From Paraburkholderia sp. IMGN_8 (GTDB lineage Bacteria; Pseudomonadota; Gammaproteobacteria; Burkholderiales; Burkholderiaceae), in NCBI RefSeq assembly GCF_038050405.1, contig NZ_CP150901.1:3038001-3102000 (forward strand): a stretch of 64,000 nucleotides of DNA, in the 5' to 3' direction. The notes under the pieces are model-generated. The model worked only from the letters and a program-made list of their open reading frames with translations. It did not search any database and was not told the origin of the DNA. Below, in pieces: positions 52,344-61,155 of the stretch; position 1 is the stretch's first letter; every line of letters starts with the position of its first letter. Position numbers and translations under genes: made by a program.

Positions 52344-53771
52344 TCAGCCAGATGTTCGGCGGATGCCGTTCGCCGCCTCTTCTTGCGGGCCGCAGTCTTC
52401 CAAGGCCTGCAGAAACGTCGAACTCCACCAGTGCACGTCGAACTTGCGGATCCGCTGAAGAAGCGCCTCATGCCGGTTGATCCGCTCGTCGAGCGACATC
52501 GTTAGCGCCCGCTGAATGGCCTGCGCCGTACCTTGCGTGTCGTAGGGATTGACCAGCAGCGCTTCCTTCAATTGCTCCGCGGCTCCGGCAAAACGCGAGA
52601 GCACCAGCATGCCTGGGTCGGCGGGATCCTGTGCGGCGATGAATTCCTTCGCGACCAGATTCATGCCGTCCCGCAAGGGCGTGACGAGCGCCACCCGACT
52701 CGCGCGATAGAGGCCCGGCAGACGCTTGCGGGCCACGTTGCGATGAATGTAGCGCAGCGGCATCCAGTCCAGTTCACCGAAGTCGCCGTTGATCGCACCA
52801 CACAGGCTATCCATCTGGCGCCGCAGATCGTCGTAGGCGCCGACGTCCTCGCGGCTAGGAGACGCAATCTGGATCAGCGTCGCGCTATCGCGGTTTTCCG
52901 GGTAGTAGGTCAGCAGTTCGCGGAAAGCATGAATGCGCTGCGGGAGCCCCTTTGAGTAGTCCAACCGGTCGACACCCACCAGCAAGCGCCGCCGCGAATA
53001 TTCGTCGCGCATCCGGACAAACATGTCCTGTCCTTCCTTCGAATTGGCAAGACGCATGAAGTCGTCGACGTCGATGCCGATGGGATAGGCTCCGACGCGC
53101 AGCGTGCGATTGAATGCCCGAAGGCGATCCGGACTTAACCGTTGCGCCTGCGCTTCCGATTCGACGTAGTGAGAAAAATGCGTCAGGTCCGCTTCGCTCT
53201 GGAAGCCCACAAGATCGTACGCGAAGAGCGAGCGCATCAGCCATTCGTGTTCCGGAATCGCTGCCATGATCAGTGGCGGCGGCATCGGAATATGCAGAAA
53301 GAAGCCGATGCGGTTGGTACATCCCATTGCGCGCAATTCCGCGGCGAGCGGGATCAGCTGGTAATCGTGAACCCAGATGAGATCGTCCGGCTTCAGCAGC
53401 GGCAGCAACTTGTGCGCGAATAACTGGTTGACCCTGCGATAGCCCGCTGCGAATCGCGTGTCGAAATTGGCCAGGTCCAGCCGGTAGTGGAATACCGGCC
53501 ACAAGACGTCGTTGGCATAGCCCAGGTAATACGTGTCGTGATCTTCCCGGCTCAGATCAAGTGTCGCGAGCGTGACGTTGCCAGCCGTTTGGACGTGAAC
53601 GTCACCATGACCGGCTTGTGCGGCATCCGCTGCTTCCCGGATCTTGCCGCTCCAGCCGAACCAGAGCCCGCCGGTTTGTTGCAGGCTTTCTCGTAACGCT
53701 ACGGCGAGTCCGCCGGCTGCAGGCTTGCGAGGATCGGCGGTGCGATTCGAAACGACGACGAGACGACTCAT
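52344..53771 (-). CDS. otsA: Trehalose-6-phosphate synthase (OtsA)
   Basis: 475 residues, GT20 fold. [20 protein letters not shown] contains the N-terminal substrate loop; further OtsA blocks are [89 protein letters not shown] and [20 protein letters not shown]. It couples UDP-glucose and glucose-6-phosphate to trehalose-6-phosphate, the first step of osmoprotectant trehalose synthesis. No otsB phosphatase is adjacent, though it could be elsewhere. It is convergent with the FMN dehydrogenase. Confidence 0.96.
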   Translation of the reverse strand: MSRLVVVSNRTADPRKPAAGGLAVALRESLQQTGGLWFGWSGKIREAADAAQAGHGDVHVQTAGNVTLATLDLSREDHDTYYLGYANDVLWPVFHYRLDLANFDTRFAAGYRRVNQLFAHKLLPLLKPDDLIWVHDYQLIPLAAELRAMGCTNRIGFFLHIPMPPPLIMAAIPEHEWLMRSLFAYDLVGFQSEADLTHFSHYVESEAQAQRLSPDRLRAFNRTLRVGAYPIGIDVDDFMRLANSKEGQDMFVRMRDEYSRRRLLVGVDRLDYSKGLPQRIHAFRELLTYYPENRDSATLIQIASPSREDVGAYDDLRRQMDSLCGAINGDFGELDWMPLRYIHRNVARKRLPGLYRASRVALVTPLRDGMNLVAKEFIAAQDPADPGMLVLSRFAGAAEQLKEALLVNPYDTQGTAQAIQRALTMSLDERINRHEALLQRIRKFDVHWWSSTFLQALEDCGPQEEAANGIRRTSG

Positions 53772-54056
53772 GAGGTCCTTGTGCTGTTGCGTTCACATTG
53801 CGATACCGGCACGGCAAAGGGCGACATCACGTCCCCTGCCGGCGCACGACGAACGTGCCCGGCTTTTGCCGAGATCAGCGCAGTGGGGCCGCTCGTTCCT
53901 GAAGCCTCGAACTCGCGGAGCGACCGGCCATGCCGGACAAGGGTCACATTCTGAATGAGTCAGTTTACTATGTCGTTAACACATGCTCACGCCTGCGCTT
54001 AGCCTGCACGCTTCATCTGCGGAAATGAAGCGCCGTCACTGAAACGAGGCAGGGCC

Positions 54057-54221
54057 TCAGCTCTTTTTTGTGGTCATGGCGACAAACGGTGTCGGTACAT
54101 GCTGACACGCCTCGCTTCCACACTTCGGGCAACGCGGATGGGCATCCGCGTGTTCAGCGAGATGTTCCGCGTGCTCGAACACCTCACCACACTTCTCGCA
54201 ACGATATTGGTACGTCGGCAT
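54057..54221 (-). CDS. FmdB-type zinc-ribbon protein
   Basis: 54 residues from the ATG at 54221 (MPTYQYRCEKCGEVFEHAEH), with AGGAACACA in front. Two CxxC pairs, CEKC and CPKC, form a zinc ribbon typical of the FmdB family regulators. The text between them is His/Glu/Ala-rich (HLAEHADAH) and the tail is SEACQHVPTPFVAMTTKKS. The role of these small proteins is not settled; regulation or protein-protein contact is usual. Confidence 0.88.
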   Translation of the reverse strand: MPTYQYRCEKCGEVFEHAEHLAEHADAHPRCPKCGSEACQHVPTPFVAMTTKKS

Positions 54222-54561
54222 TGTGTTCCTCCAATACGAATCCCACCGGTGCCGGCCAGATACCACTCGCCGACAGTGTGAAAATCCATTCTAGTGCAGG
54301 AAATACGCGGCCATGCGCCTCATCTCAGCCAGTGCGCACTGGATACGACGACGGCGCGCAAGCAACACGCGCGCCACCTGCGGGTGGGCGGTTTCACATC
54401 GCCGCGCTATCGGCGGATCCGCGCTTCCGCTAATGGCCGTTTGTACTAGGCTTGATTAACGAAGAAAGGCCGTCGCCGTCCGGCGAACCCGACGAACCGA
54501 CATCCGCTGACGAATGCAGCCTCTCCCCCAGTACTTCTGGTGCCAAAGAGCGAGGTCAGAT
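54222..54561. other. Gap without recognisable gene
   Basis: About 340 bp between the zinc-ribbon gene and the adenosine-kinase-like gene (divergent starts). No credible frame or repeat seen. It must hold both promoters; I could not pick convincing -35/-10 boxes. Confidence 0.4.
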
Positions 54562-55047
54562 ATGCAACTGCTTACGGTAACAATCGTCAAACCCGAGGCG
54601 ACGAACTTCATCCTGGGGCAAAGCCACTTCATCAAGTCCGTCGAGGATCTGCACGAGGCCATGGTCGGCACCGTTCCGGGTATCAAGTTCGGTTTGGCCT
54701 TTTGCGAAGCGTCGGGTAAACGCCTCGTGCGCCAGTCCGGTACGGACCCCGACATGATCGAGTTGGCGTGCCAGAACGCCATGGCCATCGCGGCAGGCCA
54801 CTGCTTCGTGATCTTTCTCGGCGATGGCTTTTATCCGGTCAACGTTCTGAACGCGGTAAAAACTGTGCCGGAGGTATGCCGGATCTTCTGCGCAACGGCG
54901 AATCCCGCACAGATTCTGGTTGCTGAGACAGACCAGGGGCGCGCTATTCTCGGCGTGGTCGACGGGTTCACGCCGCTCGGCGTGGAGAACGAAGAGGACG
55001 TTCAGTGGCGCAAGAATCTGCTGCGTGCCATCGGTTACAAAGCGTAG
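54562..55047 (+). CDS. Adenosine-specific kinase family protein (DUF355)
   Basis: 161 residues from the ATG at 54562 ([20 protein letters not shown]), with GAGGTCAG upstream; an earlier ATG at 54514 lacks one. The family blocks [80 protein letters not shown] and [20 protein letters not shown] are all present; this archaeal-type protein binds adenosine/AMP. It lies 92 bp before an Ap4A phosphorylase-like gene, hinting at adenine-nucleotide metabolism. Confidence 0.92.
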   Translation: MQLLTVTIVKPEATNFILGQSHFIKSVEDLHEAMVGTVPGIKFGLAFCEASGKRLVRQSGTDPDMIELACQNAMAIAAGHCFVIFLGDGFYPVNVLNAVKTVPEVCRIFCATANPAQILVAETDQGRAILGVVDGFTPLGVENEEDVQWRKNLLRAIGYKA

Positions 55048-55066
55048 GCACAGTTGCTCTCATTTG

Positions 55067-55126
55067 GCGACATGCGCGTAGGCGAAGTGCGTGATTGCGA
55101 CACGCGCGTAGGCGACGTGCGCACCG
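55067..55126. repeat. Two-copy 30-bp tandem repeat
   Basis: Units at 55067-55096 and 55097-55126 share GCGACA(T/C)GCGCGTAGGC and GA(A/C)GTGCG. They lie between the adenosine-kinase-like and Ap4A phosphorylase-like genes, ending 13 bp before the latter's ATG, so they form its 5' untranslated region if the two are co-transcribed. Confidence 0.65.
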
Positions 55127-55139
55127 GTCCGGCTGATCC

Positions 55140-56060
55140 ATGAAACATCTATGTCTCCAGCCCGGCACCTTGTGGCCGGCCATTCTGCGCCAGACCGAGC
55201 ATGCGCTGCATCGTGGTGCACTGCGACCGATCGAGACAACCCAGGCGCTGATCGAAGATCGTGGCATACGCTTCCTTGTCCGGCAGGTCTCAAGTCTCAC
55301 GCGCAAGGAGGAAACCCGACACGCGCCCACGGTCAAGGCCGGGGCATCCAGCGTGGTCAATCCGTTCCTTCCTTATGACCCTGACCTCTTTGTGGCCGAT
55401 CTCTCGGACACTCACGTCGCCTTGCTCAACAAATTCAACGTCATCGACCATCATCTCCTGCTCGTCACCCGTTGCTTCAAATCGCAGGACACGCTGCTCG
55501 ATCTCGCGGATTTTGCTGCGTTGCTCGCCTGCATGGCCGAGTTCGACGGACTGGGTTTCTACAACGGCGGCGCAGACGCCGGCGCGAGTCAGCACCACAA
55601 GCATCTGCAGATCGTGCCGCTGCCGCTCGGAGAATCAGGTCCGCCGCTCCCCATTGAATCCATGCTTGCGTCCGCGTGCATGGAAGGTCCAATCGGCACC
55701 ATACCCGGCCTGGCTTTCCGGCACGCGTTCGCTCATCTGGAACTGGCTCCTGCCGCCTCGCGGCGCGCAGCACACGCCGCTTTCGATTGCTACCACGCGT
55801 TGCTCGAAGCGGCTGGCCTGCGAGAGATCGAAATGAATGGCGAACTGCACCAGTCGGCGCCGTACAACCTGCTGGTCGCCCCTCAATGGATGCTGCTCGT
55901 GCCAAGGTCTGTGGAACGTGTCGAGGGAATTTCGGTGAATGCGCTGGGGTTTGCGGGATCGCTCTTCGTGCGCGACGCAGCACAGATGCAAGTCATCAAG
56001 AGCCTCGGCCCGATGAGCGTGCTGGAACGAGTCGCGGTCCCCGCGGTCATGGGGCAATAG
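55140..56060 (+). CDS. ATP adenylyltransferase / Ap4A phosphorylase-like (HIT superfamily)
   Basis: 306 residues. The APA2-type layout is clear: an N-terminal segment with NPFLPYDPDLFVADLSDTHV, LLNKFNVIDHHLLLVTRCFK, then GLGFYNGGADAGASQHHKHL with the histidine triad His152-His153-x-His155 (QHHKHLQIVPL) that forms the nucleotidyl intermediate, and a C-terminal domain with QSAPYNLLVAPQWMLLVPRS. It converts diadenosine tetraphosphate and phosphate to ATP and ADP (or the reverse). Companion of the preceding adenosine-specific kinase. Confidence 0.9.
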   Translation: MKHLCLQPGTLWPAILRQTEHALHRGALRPIETTQALIEDRGIRFLVRQVSSLTRKEETRHAPTVKAGASSVVNPFLPYDPDLFVADLSDTHVALLNKFNVIDHHLLLVTRCFKSQDTLLDLADFAALLACMAEFDGLGFYNGGADAGASQHHKHLQIVPLPLGESGPPLPIESMLASACMEGPIGTIPGLAFRHAFAHLELAPAASRRAAHAAFDCYHALLEAAGLREIEMNGELHQSAPYNLLVAPQWMLLVPRSVERVEGISVNALGFAGSLFVRDAAQMQVIKSLGPMSVLERVAVPAVMGQ

Positions 56061-56198
56061 CGCTTATCTGCAAAGAGAAAAGCCAGCTGAAAGCAAAGAC
56101 CAGATCGGCTGGGACGCTCGCGATCCCTGCATCGATAATGCCAGGCGGGCCGACGATGCGCCGGATCAGTCGCGGCAGCAGTGACCGCTGCCCGCGCT

Positions 56199-56516
56199 TC
56201 AACGCCTGGGACCCCTCATAGCCTCCGCTTCGATGGCGGCGTGCCGTTCCTCTTCGGCCTCAATAGGGTCCATAGTCTCATCGACGAAAGCAGTCGCGCG
56301 TTCTGTGGCCGCCATCGCTTCATCGACGGCAGCGTCGAGTTCGGCATCGTCGTCGCTCGGGGGTTCCAGCATGTCCCGAAGCATGGCATCCAGCTCCGGT
56401 GTATCCCACGGCTCGCCATGCTGCTTTCTTTTCTTTATGTAGTGCCTGACTTCTGCGTCTTGCTCCGGCGTCAAGGGCAGACCGCGAAAGGTGCTTTGGG
56501 GAGTAGCGTCAGCCAT
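56199..56516 (-). CDS. Acidic small hypothetical protein
   Basis: 105 residues from the ATG at 56516 (MADATPQSTFRGLPLTPEQD), with GGAGAGATACC upstream. A basic helix (EVRHYIKKRKQHGEPWD) is followed by strongly acidic text (LEPPSDDDAELDAAVDEAMA, ETMDPIEAEEERHAAIEAEA). No domain recognised. The opening resembles small Burkholderiaceae proteins of unknown role, but I cannot name a family. Confidence 0.6.
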   Translation of the reverse strand: MADATPQSTFRGLPLTPEQDAEVRHYIKKRKQHGEPWDTPELDAMLRDMLEPPSDDDAELDAAVDEAMAATERATAFVDETMDPIEAEEERHAAIEAEAMRGPRR

Positions 56517-56688
56517 GGTATCTCTCCAGGGTTGGACTCGTTTCGAGTGTACCTCTGCTGTGCTCAAAGGGCCTCAATTATCGTTCTGCGCAGCGGCCCC
56601 AAAACCGGTGGCGGTAAACGGGAATGCTGTCGCTATTTCTCCGGTCACCTAAAATATAAAGATGGTTCTGACCTCAAAGGAGGTTGCC

Positions 56689-56847
56689 ATGACTGAGTCA
56701 ATGGTCAGTTTTGTAGTGGGAATCGCGGTGCTGCTATGCGTCGTGATATTTACGGCGGCGCGCTACAGGCGGGAACACAAGGACCAGCCGGCTGCCCGTT
56801 GGCTGGACACGCATCCGATCAAGGACTGGCTGCGTCATAAACACTGA
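56689..56847 (+). CDS. Small single-pass membrane protein
   Basis: 52 residues from the ATG at 56689 with a strong AAAGGAGG site, better than the start at 56662. One membrane helix (SFVVGIAVLLCVVIFTAARY, about residues 5-24) then a basic cytoplasmic tail ending DTHPIKDWLRHKH. No family recognised. The ribosome site and codon use support it as a real gene. The gap to 57062 holds nothing else I can support. Confidence 0.65.
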   Translation: MTESMVSFVVGIAVLLCVVIFTAARYRREHKDQPAARWLDTHPIKDWLRHKH

Positions 56848-57061
56848 ATGGCGCCAAGTGATTTCTGGAAGTGCCGGGGTGCGCAAGCGTTATTTCTCTA
56901 CGACGTCATCGTCTGCTGTCAATCGAGAACGACGCTTCTACGCTACCCCGGTTCGCTCGGAGATTTCGAATCCGGCTAGTCCAGTGCCCCCAATGCCGGA
57001 GAGGAAGCACCACACGGAAATGGATTTTGTCCATTTTCGGCCGGCGCCGCCCCTTTGGCTG

Positions 57062-57415
57062 TCATACATCCACGATGACTTCGAAGCCGCCGTAGATCAG
57101 CCGCTTGCCGTCGAAAGGCATCGGATTGACGTCAGGCTGCAGCCGCGGATCGGCCATCACCGCTTTCATGCCTTTATCCCGCACCTGACGCGATGGCCAG
57201 ACAACCCAGGAGAACACCACGGTTTCGTCCTCCTTGCGTTTGACGGCCATCGGAAACGACGTCAGCTTGCCCTCCGGGACGTCATCGCCCCAGCACTCGA
57301 CCACCTGCAACGCGCCGTTCTCCTTAAAAACGCCCGCGGCCATTTTGGCCTGTTTTATATATTTTTCGCGGTCGATCCTGGCTACCGGCACGACAAATCC
57401 ATCGACGTAAGTCAT
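57062..57415 (-). CDS. DUF1428 family protein
   Basis: 117 residues matching the DUF1428 pattern in full: MTYVDGFVVPVARIDREKYI, AAGVFKENGALQVVECWGDD, VPEGKLTSFPMAVKRKEDET, VVFSWVVWPSRQVRDKGMKA, VMADPRLQPD, MPFDGKRLIYGGFEVIVDV. The fold is a dimeric alpha-beta barrel; no activity is established. It is divergent from the M24 peptidase operon. Confidence 0.95.
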   Translation of the reverse strand: MTYVDGFVVPVARIDREKYIKQAKMAAGVFKENGALQVVECWGDDVPEGKLTSFPMAVKRKEDETVVFSWVVWPSRQVRDKGMKAVMADPRLQPDVNPMPFDGKRLIYGGFEVIVDV

Positions 57416-57590
57416 GAGCGCGCTCCTTTCGGATTAAAAATCGAATAGGGGACGGAAAGCGACGATATTCGAACCCGCGTCGCCATACTGCGCCCCTATG
57501 AGCACGACGAACGACACGCCACGAAATCGACAGAGATATTGTCGCCCTTCAACCCTAGGGAAAGAACCAGTGGACGGGCCAACCTCATGG

Positions 57591-57624
57591 TGTAACATCC
57601 GATCGTTACATTATTCAATGTAAC
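57591..57624. promoter_or_regulatory. Alternating TGTAAC half-sites upstream of the M24 operon
   Basis: TGTAAC (57591-57596), GTTACAT (57605-57611) and ATGTAAC (57618-57624) give a perfect 7-bp-arm dyad GTTACAT-N6-ATGTAAC plus a further half-site spaced 8 bp. Overlapping dyads of this form suit a TetR-type operator with two bound dimers. The region is AT-rich, and lies 64-97 bp upstream of the peptidase ATG. Confidence 0.7.
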
Positions 57625-57687
57625 AATAATAAATGTCATCATGACGGCGGCCACAGGCCCGCCGGACAGCATATTTGGGAGGCAGGT

Positions 57688-58560
57688 ATGGGTGGCAAGG
57701 ACATTCCACACGTCAACGTGGACGAACTGGCGCAGTTCCGCGAAGTCCAGCAACTGGCTTATCGGTGCGTCGAAAACGTCGGCGACATGCTCCGGCTGGG
57801 CATGACGGAAAAAGATGCCGCCCGGCTGCTGACCGAATGGTTGCAGGACCACGGCGTGCGTGACTGGCTGCACAAACCCTTCGCCTGGTTTGGCGACCGT
57901 ACCGCCTTTGAGGGCTTTTCAGGGCTGTCGCACATGGCCGGCTTTAACCTGGCTTTCTTCCCGGGTTCGCGGCGGCTGGAAGAGAACATGCCGGTGATTC
58001 TCGACGTGGCGCCGGTGCTGAACGGTGTGATCGCCGATGTCGGCTACGCCACCTGCATCGGTACGAATCCCATTCTCGAACACCTGAAAGACGACCTGGC
58101 AGAACACCGCGAACTGATCGTCAGCATGGTGAAGCAACGGCACACGCTTGCCGATGTCGCGCGCGCGGTCGACCAGTTGTGCAGGAAACAGGGCGTGGAG
58201 CCGCGCCACAAGGCTTATCCGTTCAAGGTACTCGCGCATCGTGTCGCGAAGCTGCACAACCCCGCCAAGCCGCGCTTCGTCGCGCGGTTCGGCCTGAACG
58301 CCACACGCAATCTGATCCTCGACCAGGCGGGCGCAGGCAGGAAAGAAGGCTGGTCGCCGCTGTGGTCGGTCGATCGCCGCTCCGATCACGCGCCGACGCC
58401 CGGCCTGTGGGCCGTCGAGCCGCATCTCGGCTTTCAGGGTGTGGGCGCCAAGTTCGAAGAGTTGCTGGTCATCACCGATGACGACGCCTACTGGCTCGAC
58501 GACGACCTCCCCCATGTGCGCCGCTGGGCAGAGCGCGGGCGGGCGTTGGTCGCTGCATGA
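57688..58560 (+). CDS. M24-family metallopeptidase-like protein (aminopeptidase P fold)
   Basis: 290 residues. The pita-bread fold is recognisable: FREVQQLAYRCVENVGDMLR, LGMTEKDAARLLTEWLQDHG, WFGDRTAFEGFSGLSHMAGF, and metal-ligand strands VILDVAPVLNGVIADVGYAT (two Asp), a His in KVLAHRVAK, and Glu residues in GLWAVEPHLGFQGVGAKFEE. It may hydrolyse X-Pro peptides or, as in creatinase relatives, a C-N bond. First gene of an operon that continues with an SDR relic and a metal-dependent hydrolase; its stop overlaps the relic's ATG by 4 bp. Confidence 0.85.
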   Translation: MGGKDIPHVNVDELAQFREVQQLAYRCVENVGDMLRLGMTEKDAARLLTEWLQDHGVRDWLHKPFAWFGDRTAFEGFSGLSHMAGFNLAFFPGSRRLEENMPVILDVAPVLNGVIADVGYATCIGTNPILEHLKDDLAEHRELIVSMVKQRHTLADVARAVDQLCRKQGVEPRHKAYPFKVLAHRVAKLHNPAKPRFVARFGLNATRNLILDQAGAGRKEGWSPLWSVDRRSDHAPTPGLWAVEPHLGFQGVGAKFEELLVITDDDAYWLDDDLPHVRRWAERGRALVAA

Positions 58561-58694
58561 CCGAGGCGCACGTGCAGCTTTTGACCGAACCCGCAGCGCC
58601 CGCGCCAGACGAGACGCCACCGGCCGTCCAGCACACCGAAGGCGGCGCCGATATCGTGTTCAACAACGCCCGCATCGGCATGGTGCCGCGCTGA
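58557..58694 (+). pseudogene. Short-chain dehydrogenase relic with internal deletion
   Basis: The ATG at 58557 overlaps the M24 stop (ATGA). The 45-codon frame MTEAHVQLLTEPAAPAPDET continues GGADIVFNNARIGMVPR and stops at 58692. D-I-V-F-N-N-A-x-I-x-M is the NNAG strand of SDR enzymes (the Gly is now Arg). The cofactor glycine motif before it and the whole catalytic half after it are gone. Only short flanking text separates it from the next gene, so most of the SDR was deleted in place. Confidence 0.68.
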
Positions 58695-58726
58695 TATCGC
58701 CAACCAACCGGACGCCGGAGACCCTC

Positions 58727-59629
58727 ATGACCGAAGAACAAACGCCGTACAAGATCAAGGCACGCCATGTGAAGTTCGACTGGAGTCGAACGCCTATCCA
58801 GTGGATTCCCGGCGACCCGTCGAGCACGCACGTCATCAATGTGCTGAACCTGCTGTTCCCCGCCGGCGAACTATGGTTCTGCCGCGTCTACAACAAGGCG
58901 CTGCCGCAGATCACCAACCCCGCGTTGCACGACGACGCACAGGGGTTCCTCAGGCAGGAAGCGGTGCATTCGCGCTCGCACGGCGGCGTGCTCACGCACT
59001 ACTACAAGGCCCACGGCATCGACACGCAGCCCTTCACCAGGAAACTCGACTGGTTGTTCGGCAAGCTGCTCGGCGAACAACCGCTTGGGCTGAAGATCGG
59101 TAAAACGCGCTTCTGGCTGCGCCAGCAGCTCGGCATCATCGCCGCGCTGGAACACTTTTTCGGTTACCTCGGCAATTGGGTGCTCAATGCCGACGGGCTC
59201 GATGCCGCCCATGCCGACCCCACCATGCTCGACCTGCTGCGTTGGCACGGTGCCGAAGAAGTGGAGCATCGCACCGTGGCTTTCGACATCTTCCGGCATA
59301 TGGGCGGCACCTACTTCGAACGCTGCTTCCACATGCTGTCGACCATCGTGCTTCTGCTGTACTTTCTCACGCACGGTGCACGCTTCATGCATCGGCGCGA
59401 TCCCGACGCCGGTGCGTACCGAGGCTTTATCCTCGCGTGGCGCGCCGGGGCGCGGCGCGGTTGTCTGCCGTCGTTCTGGAAAATGATCGCCGCAGCGCTA
59501 CGCTATTTCAATCCGCGCTACACGCCGCATCACGAAGGCTCCACCGAGCAGGCGCTCGCCTACCTTGCAACCTCGCCCGCTGCGCAGGCCGCGGCGCACG
59601 GCGGCAACTGGGTGCGCGACGCGAATTGA
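58727..59629 (+). CDS. Predicted metal-dependent hydrolase (PF10118 type)
   Basis: 300 residues from the ATG at 58727 (MTEEQTPYKIKARHVKFDWS). Family blocks: TPIQWIPGDPSSTHVINVLN, LFPAGELWFCRVYNKALPQI, DDAQGFLRQEAVHSRSHGGV, IAALEHFFGYLGNWVLNADG, LRWHGAEEVEHRTVAFDIFR and RHMGGTYFERCFHML; the spaced Glu and His residues (QEAVHSRSH, ALEHFF, AEEVEHR) resemble a di-metal centre in a helical bundle. The third member of the M24 operon. Its substrate is unknown. Confidence 0.88.
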   Translation: MTEEQTPYKIKARHVKFDWSRTPIQWIPGDPSSTHVINVLNLLFPAGELWFCRVYNKALPQITNPALHDDAQGFLRQEAVHSRSHGGVLTHYYKAHGIDTQPFTRKLDWLFGKLLGEQPLGLKIGKTRFWLRQQLGIIAALEHFFGYLGNWVLNADGLDAAHADPTMLDLLRWHGAEEVEHRTVAFDIFRHMGGTYFERCFHMLSTIVLLLYFLTHGARFMHRRDPDAGAYRGFILAWRAGARRGCLPSFWKMIAAALRYFNPRYTPHHEGSTEQALAYLATSPAAQAAAHGGNWVRDAN

Positions 59630-59720
59630 TACGGCGAGACGCTCGCCGAAACCGGAACTGTCTGGCATGATTCAGGGCGCCTTCGCGCGGCCAATCTTCG
59701 TCCGACACACACTGCACTTC

Positions 59721-60347
59721 ATGCTTCGATTCGAGAATCTTTGCAAACGCTACGGCGAGCGCATCATTTTTCAGGGACTGCGTTACAGCACCGGCGCAGG
59801 ATGCGTGGCGCTCAACGATGAAACCGGCAGCGGCAAGTCCACCTTGCTCGGCATCCTCGCCGGTACGATCGAGGCCGATGAAGGCGAGGTGTGGCTCGAT
59901 GGGCATTCGCAGCGCACCGCGCCGCTCGAGGCAAAATCGACAGTCGCGTATATCCCCGACGATTGCATGGCGTATCCGCTTCAAACCGGTCGCGAGTTTC
60001 TCGAACAGGTAGCATCAACCAGAAAGACGGCAGTCGACAGTGGCACGCTCGACCTCGCGCACCGCTTCGGGCTCACGCCGCATCTCGAGAAACGCTTCGA
60101 GCAAATGTCGTTTGGCACCCGCAAGAAGATGTTCCTGACAGCGATCGCGCTGGGCAAACCCACCGTCATCATCGCGGATGAGCCGGCTGGCGGGCTCGAC
60201 GCCGCTGCACGCGCTGTACTGATCGATTGGTTCAACACGTTGGCCGAAGACCGCACGGTCTTTTTCTCGAGCTACGACATGGCGCTGACGCAAGCCTGCA
60301 ACGCGAAAATGATCGGTTTCGCCGATCTTGGCATGCGCGTCCAATAA
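59721..60347 (+). CDS. ABC-type ATPase with altered Walker A
   Basis: 208 residues from the ATG at 59721 (MLRFENLCKRYGERIIFQGL); an ATG at 59667 is a less likely alternative. Walker B VIIADEPAGGLDAAARAVLI is intact, the signature loop is the SFG variant FEQMSFGTRKKMFLTAIALG, and the Walker A reads NDETGSGKST, with Asp33 where the P-loop normally starts with Gly. No permease gene is adjacent. It may be an orphan importer/exporter ATPase losing function, or a soluble regulator. GAT at 59817-59819 would become Gly by one base change. Confidence 0.8.
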   Translation: MLRFENLCKRYGERIIFQGLRYSTGAGCVALNDETGSGKSTLLGILAGTIEADEGEVWLDGHSQRTAPLEAKSTVAYIPDDCMAYPLQTGREFLEQVASTRKTAVDSGTLDLAHRFGLTPHLEKRFEQMSFGTRKKMFLTAIALGKPTVIIADEPAGGLDAAARAVLIDWFNTLAEDRTVFFSSYDMALTQACNAKMIGFADLGMRVQ

Positions 60348-60370
60348 GCTACCGCGAGGCGCCCGCGAGC

Positions 60371-60952
60371 CTACCGCGCGCCGCCGTCCTGGGTCATGAC
60401 CAGCGCGAGCGATGCGGAAAGAATCGATTTCGCCAGCTTGTCATCGTCCACTGCGCGCGCAAGCGTAATGGCCCCCACAATGGTCGCGACAATGCCCAAC
60501 GCTGGCTTTTCGCTGTCAGTGGATGCGGCTTGTGCTATTTGCGACGCCAGTTTGCGCACGTACTCCGTGAGTTGTTCCCTGACGTCCGGATTCGCATGGC
60601 GCGCCTCTCCGGCGAGTGCGCACAACGCACATCCTTTGCCGGGATTCTTCATGTGACGCTCATTGAGAAACGCCTCGGCGATGGACTGCAGAGGCGTTTC
60701 CCCACGCTTTCCCGAACCGGCTGAGAGAGACGCAATGCGCTTCTCGCTCTGACTGATCGCGTGCTCGAGCGCTTCCAGAATCAACGCATCACGCGACGAA
60801 AAATGACCATAGAACGCGCCGTGCGTGAGCCCCGCGCTGCGCATGCAGTCGGCGACGCCGAGCGCCTCGATACCGTGTTCGCGAATCTGCCGTGACGCGT
60901 TCTCCAGAACCCGCTGCCTGCTCTCGGCCTTTTGTGCCTGCGAATAACCCAT
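60371..60952 (-). CDS. TetR-family transcriptional regulator
   Basis: 193 residues from the ATG at 60952 (MGYSQAQKAESRQRVLENAS). HTH: ASRQIREHGIEALGVADCMR, SAGLTHGAFYGHFSSRDALI. The C-terminal ligand domain includes AFLNERHMKNPGKGCALCAL (a two-cysteine motif) and LGIVATIVGAITLARAVDDD; the subgroup with H-G-A-F-Y-G-H-F and the CALCALAGE motif controls divergent SDR or oxidoreductase genes. It is divergent from the SDR at 61156, its likely target. Confidence 0.92.
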   Translation of the reverse strand: MGYSQAQKAESRQRVLENASRQIREHGIEALGVADCMRSAGLTHGAFYGHFSSRDALILEALEHAISQSEKRIASLSAGSGKRGETPLQSIAEAFLNERHMKNPGKGCALCALAGEARHANPDVREQLTEYVRKLASQIAQAASTDSEKPALGIVATIVGAITLARAVDDDKLAKSILSASLALVMTQDGGAR

Positions 60953-61015
60953 TTTTCGCCTCACCACCCTTGACAATCTGCATGATGGCCATAATACTGA
61001 ATTTCTGCATGACGA

Positions 61016-61039
61016 TCAACATACAGAATGAGATGTTGA
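61016..61039. promoter_or_regulatory. Candidate TetR operator TCAACAT-N10-ATGTTGA
   Basis: Exact 7-bp arms around a 10-bp spacer in the 203-bp divergent region between the TetR gene and the SDR gene. A perfect -35 hexamer TTGACA lies at 60970-60975 with a weak -10 (TAATAC) 16 bp on, so the dyad would sit just downstream of a rightward promoter, well placed for repression. Confidence 0.55.
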
Positions 61040-61155
61040 CGATGCTCATGCTGGTTTGGATGCGGCGGCTGCCCTGCGCTGCGTAACAGGACTTAGCGCC
61101 GTCAGCAGGCGCGGCTTTCGACGCGATCTCGCGCCGTAACACACAGGAGAAGGAT

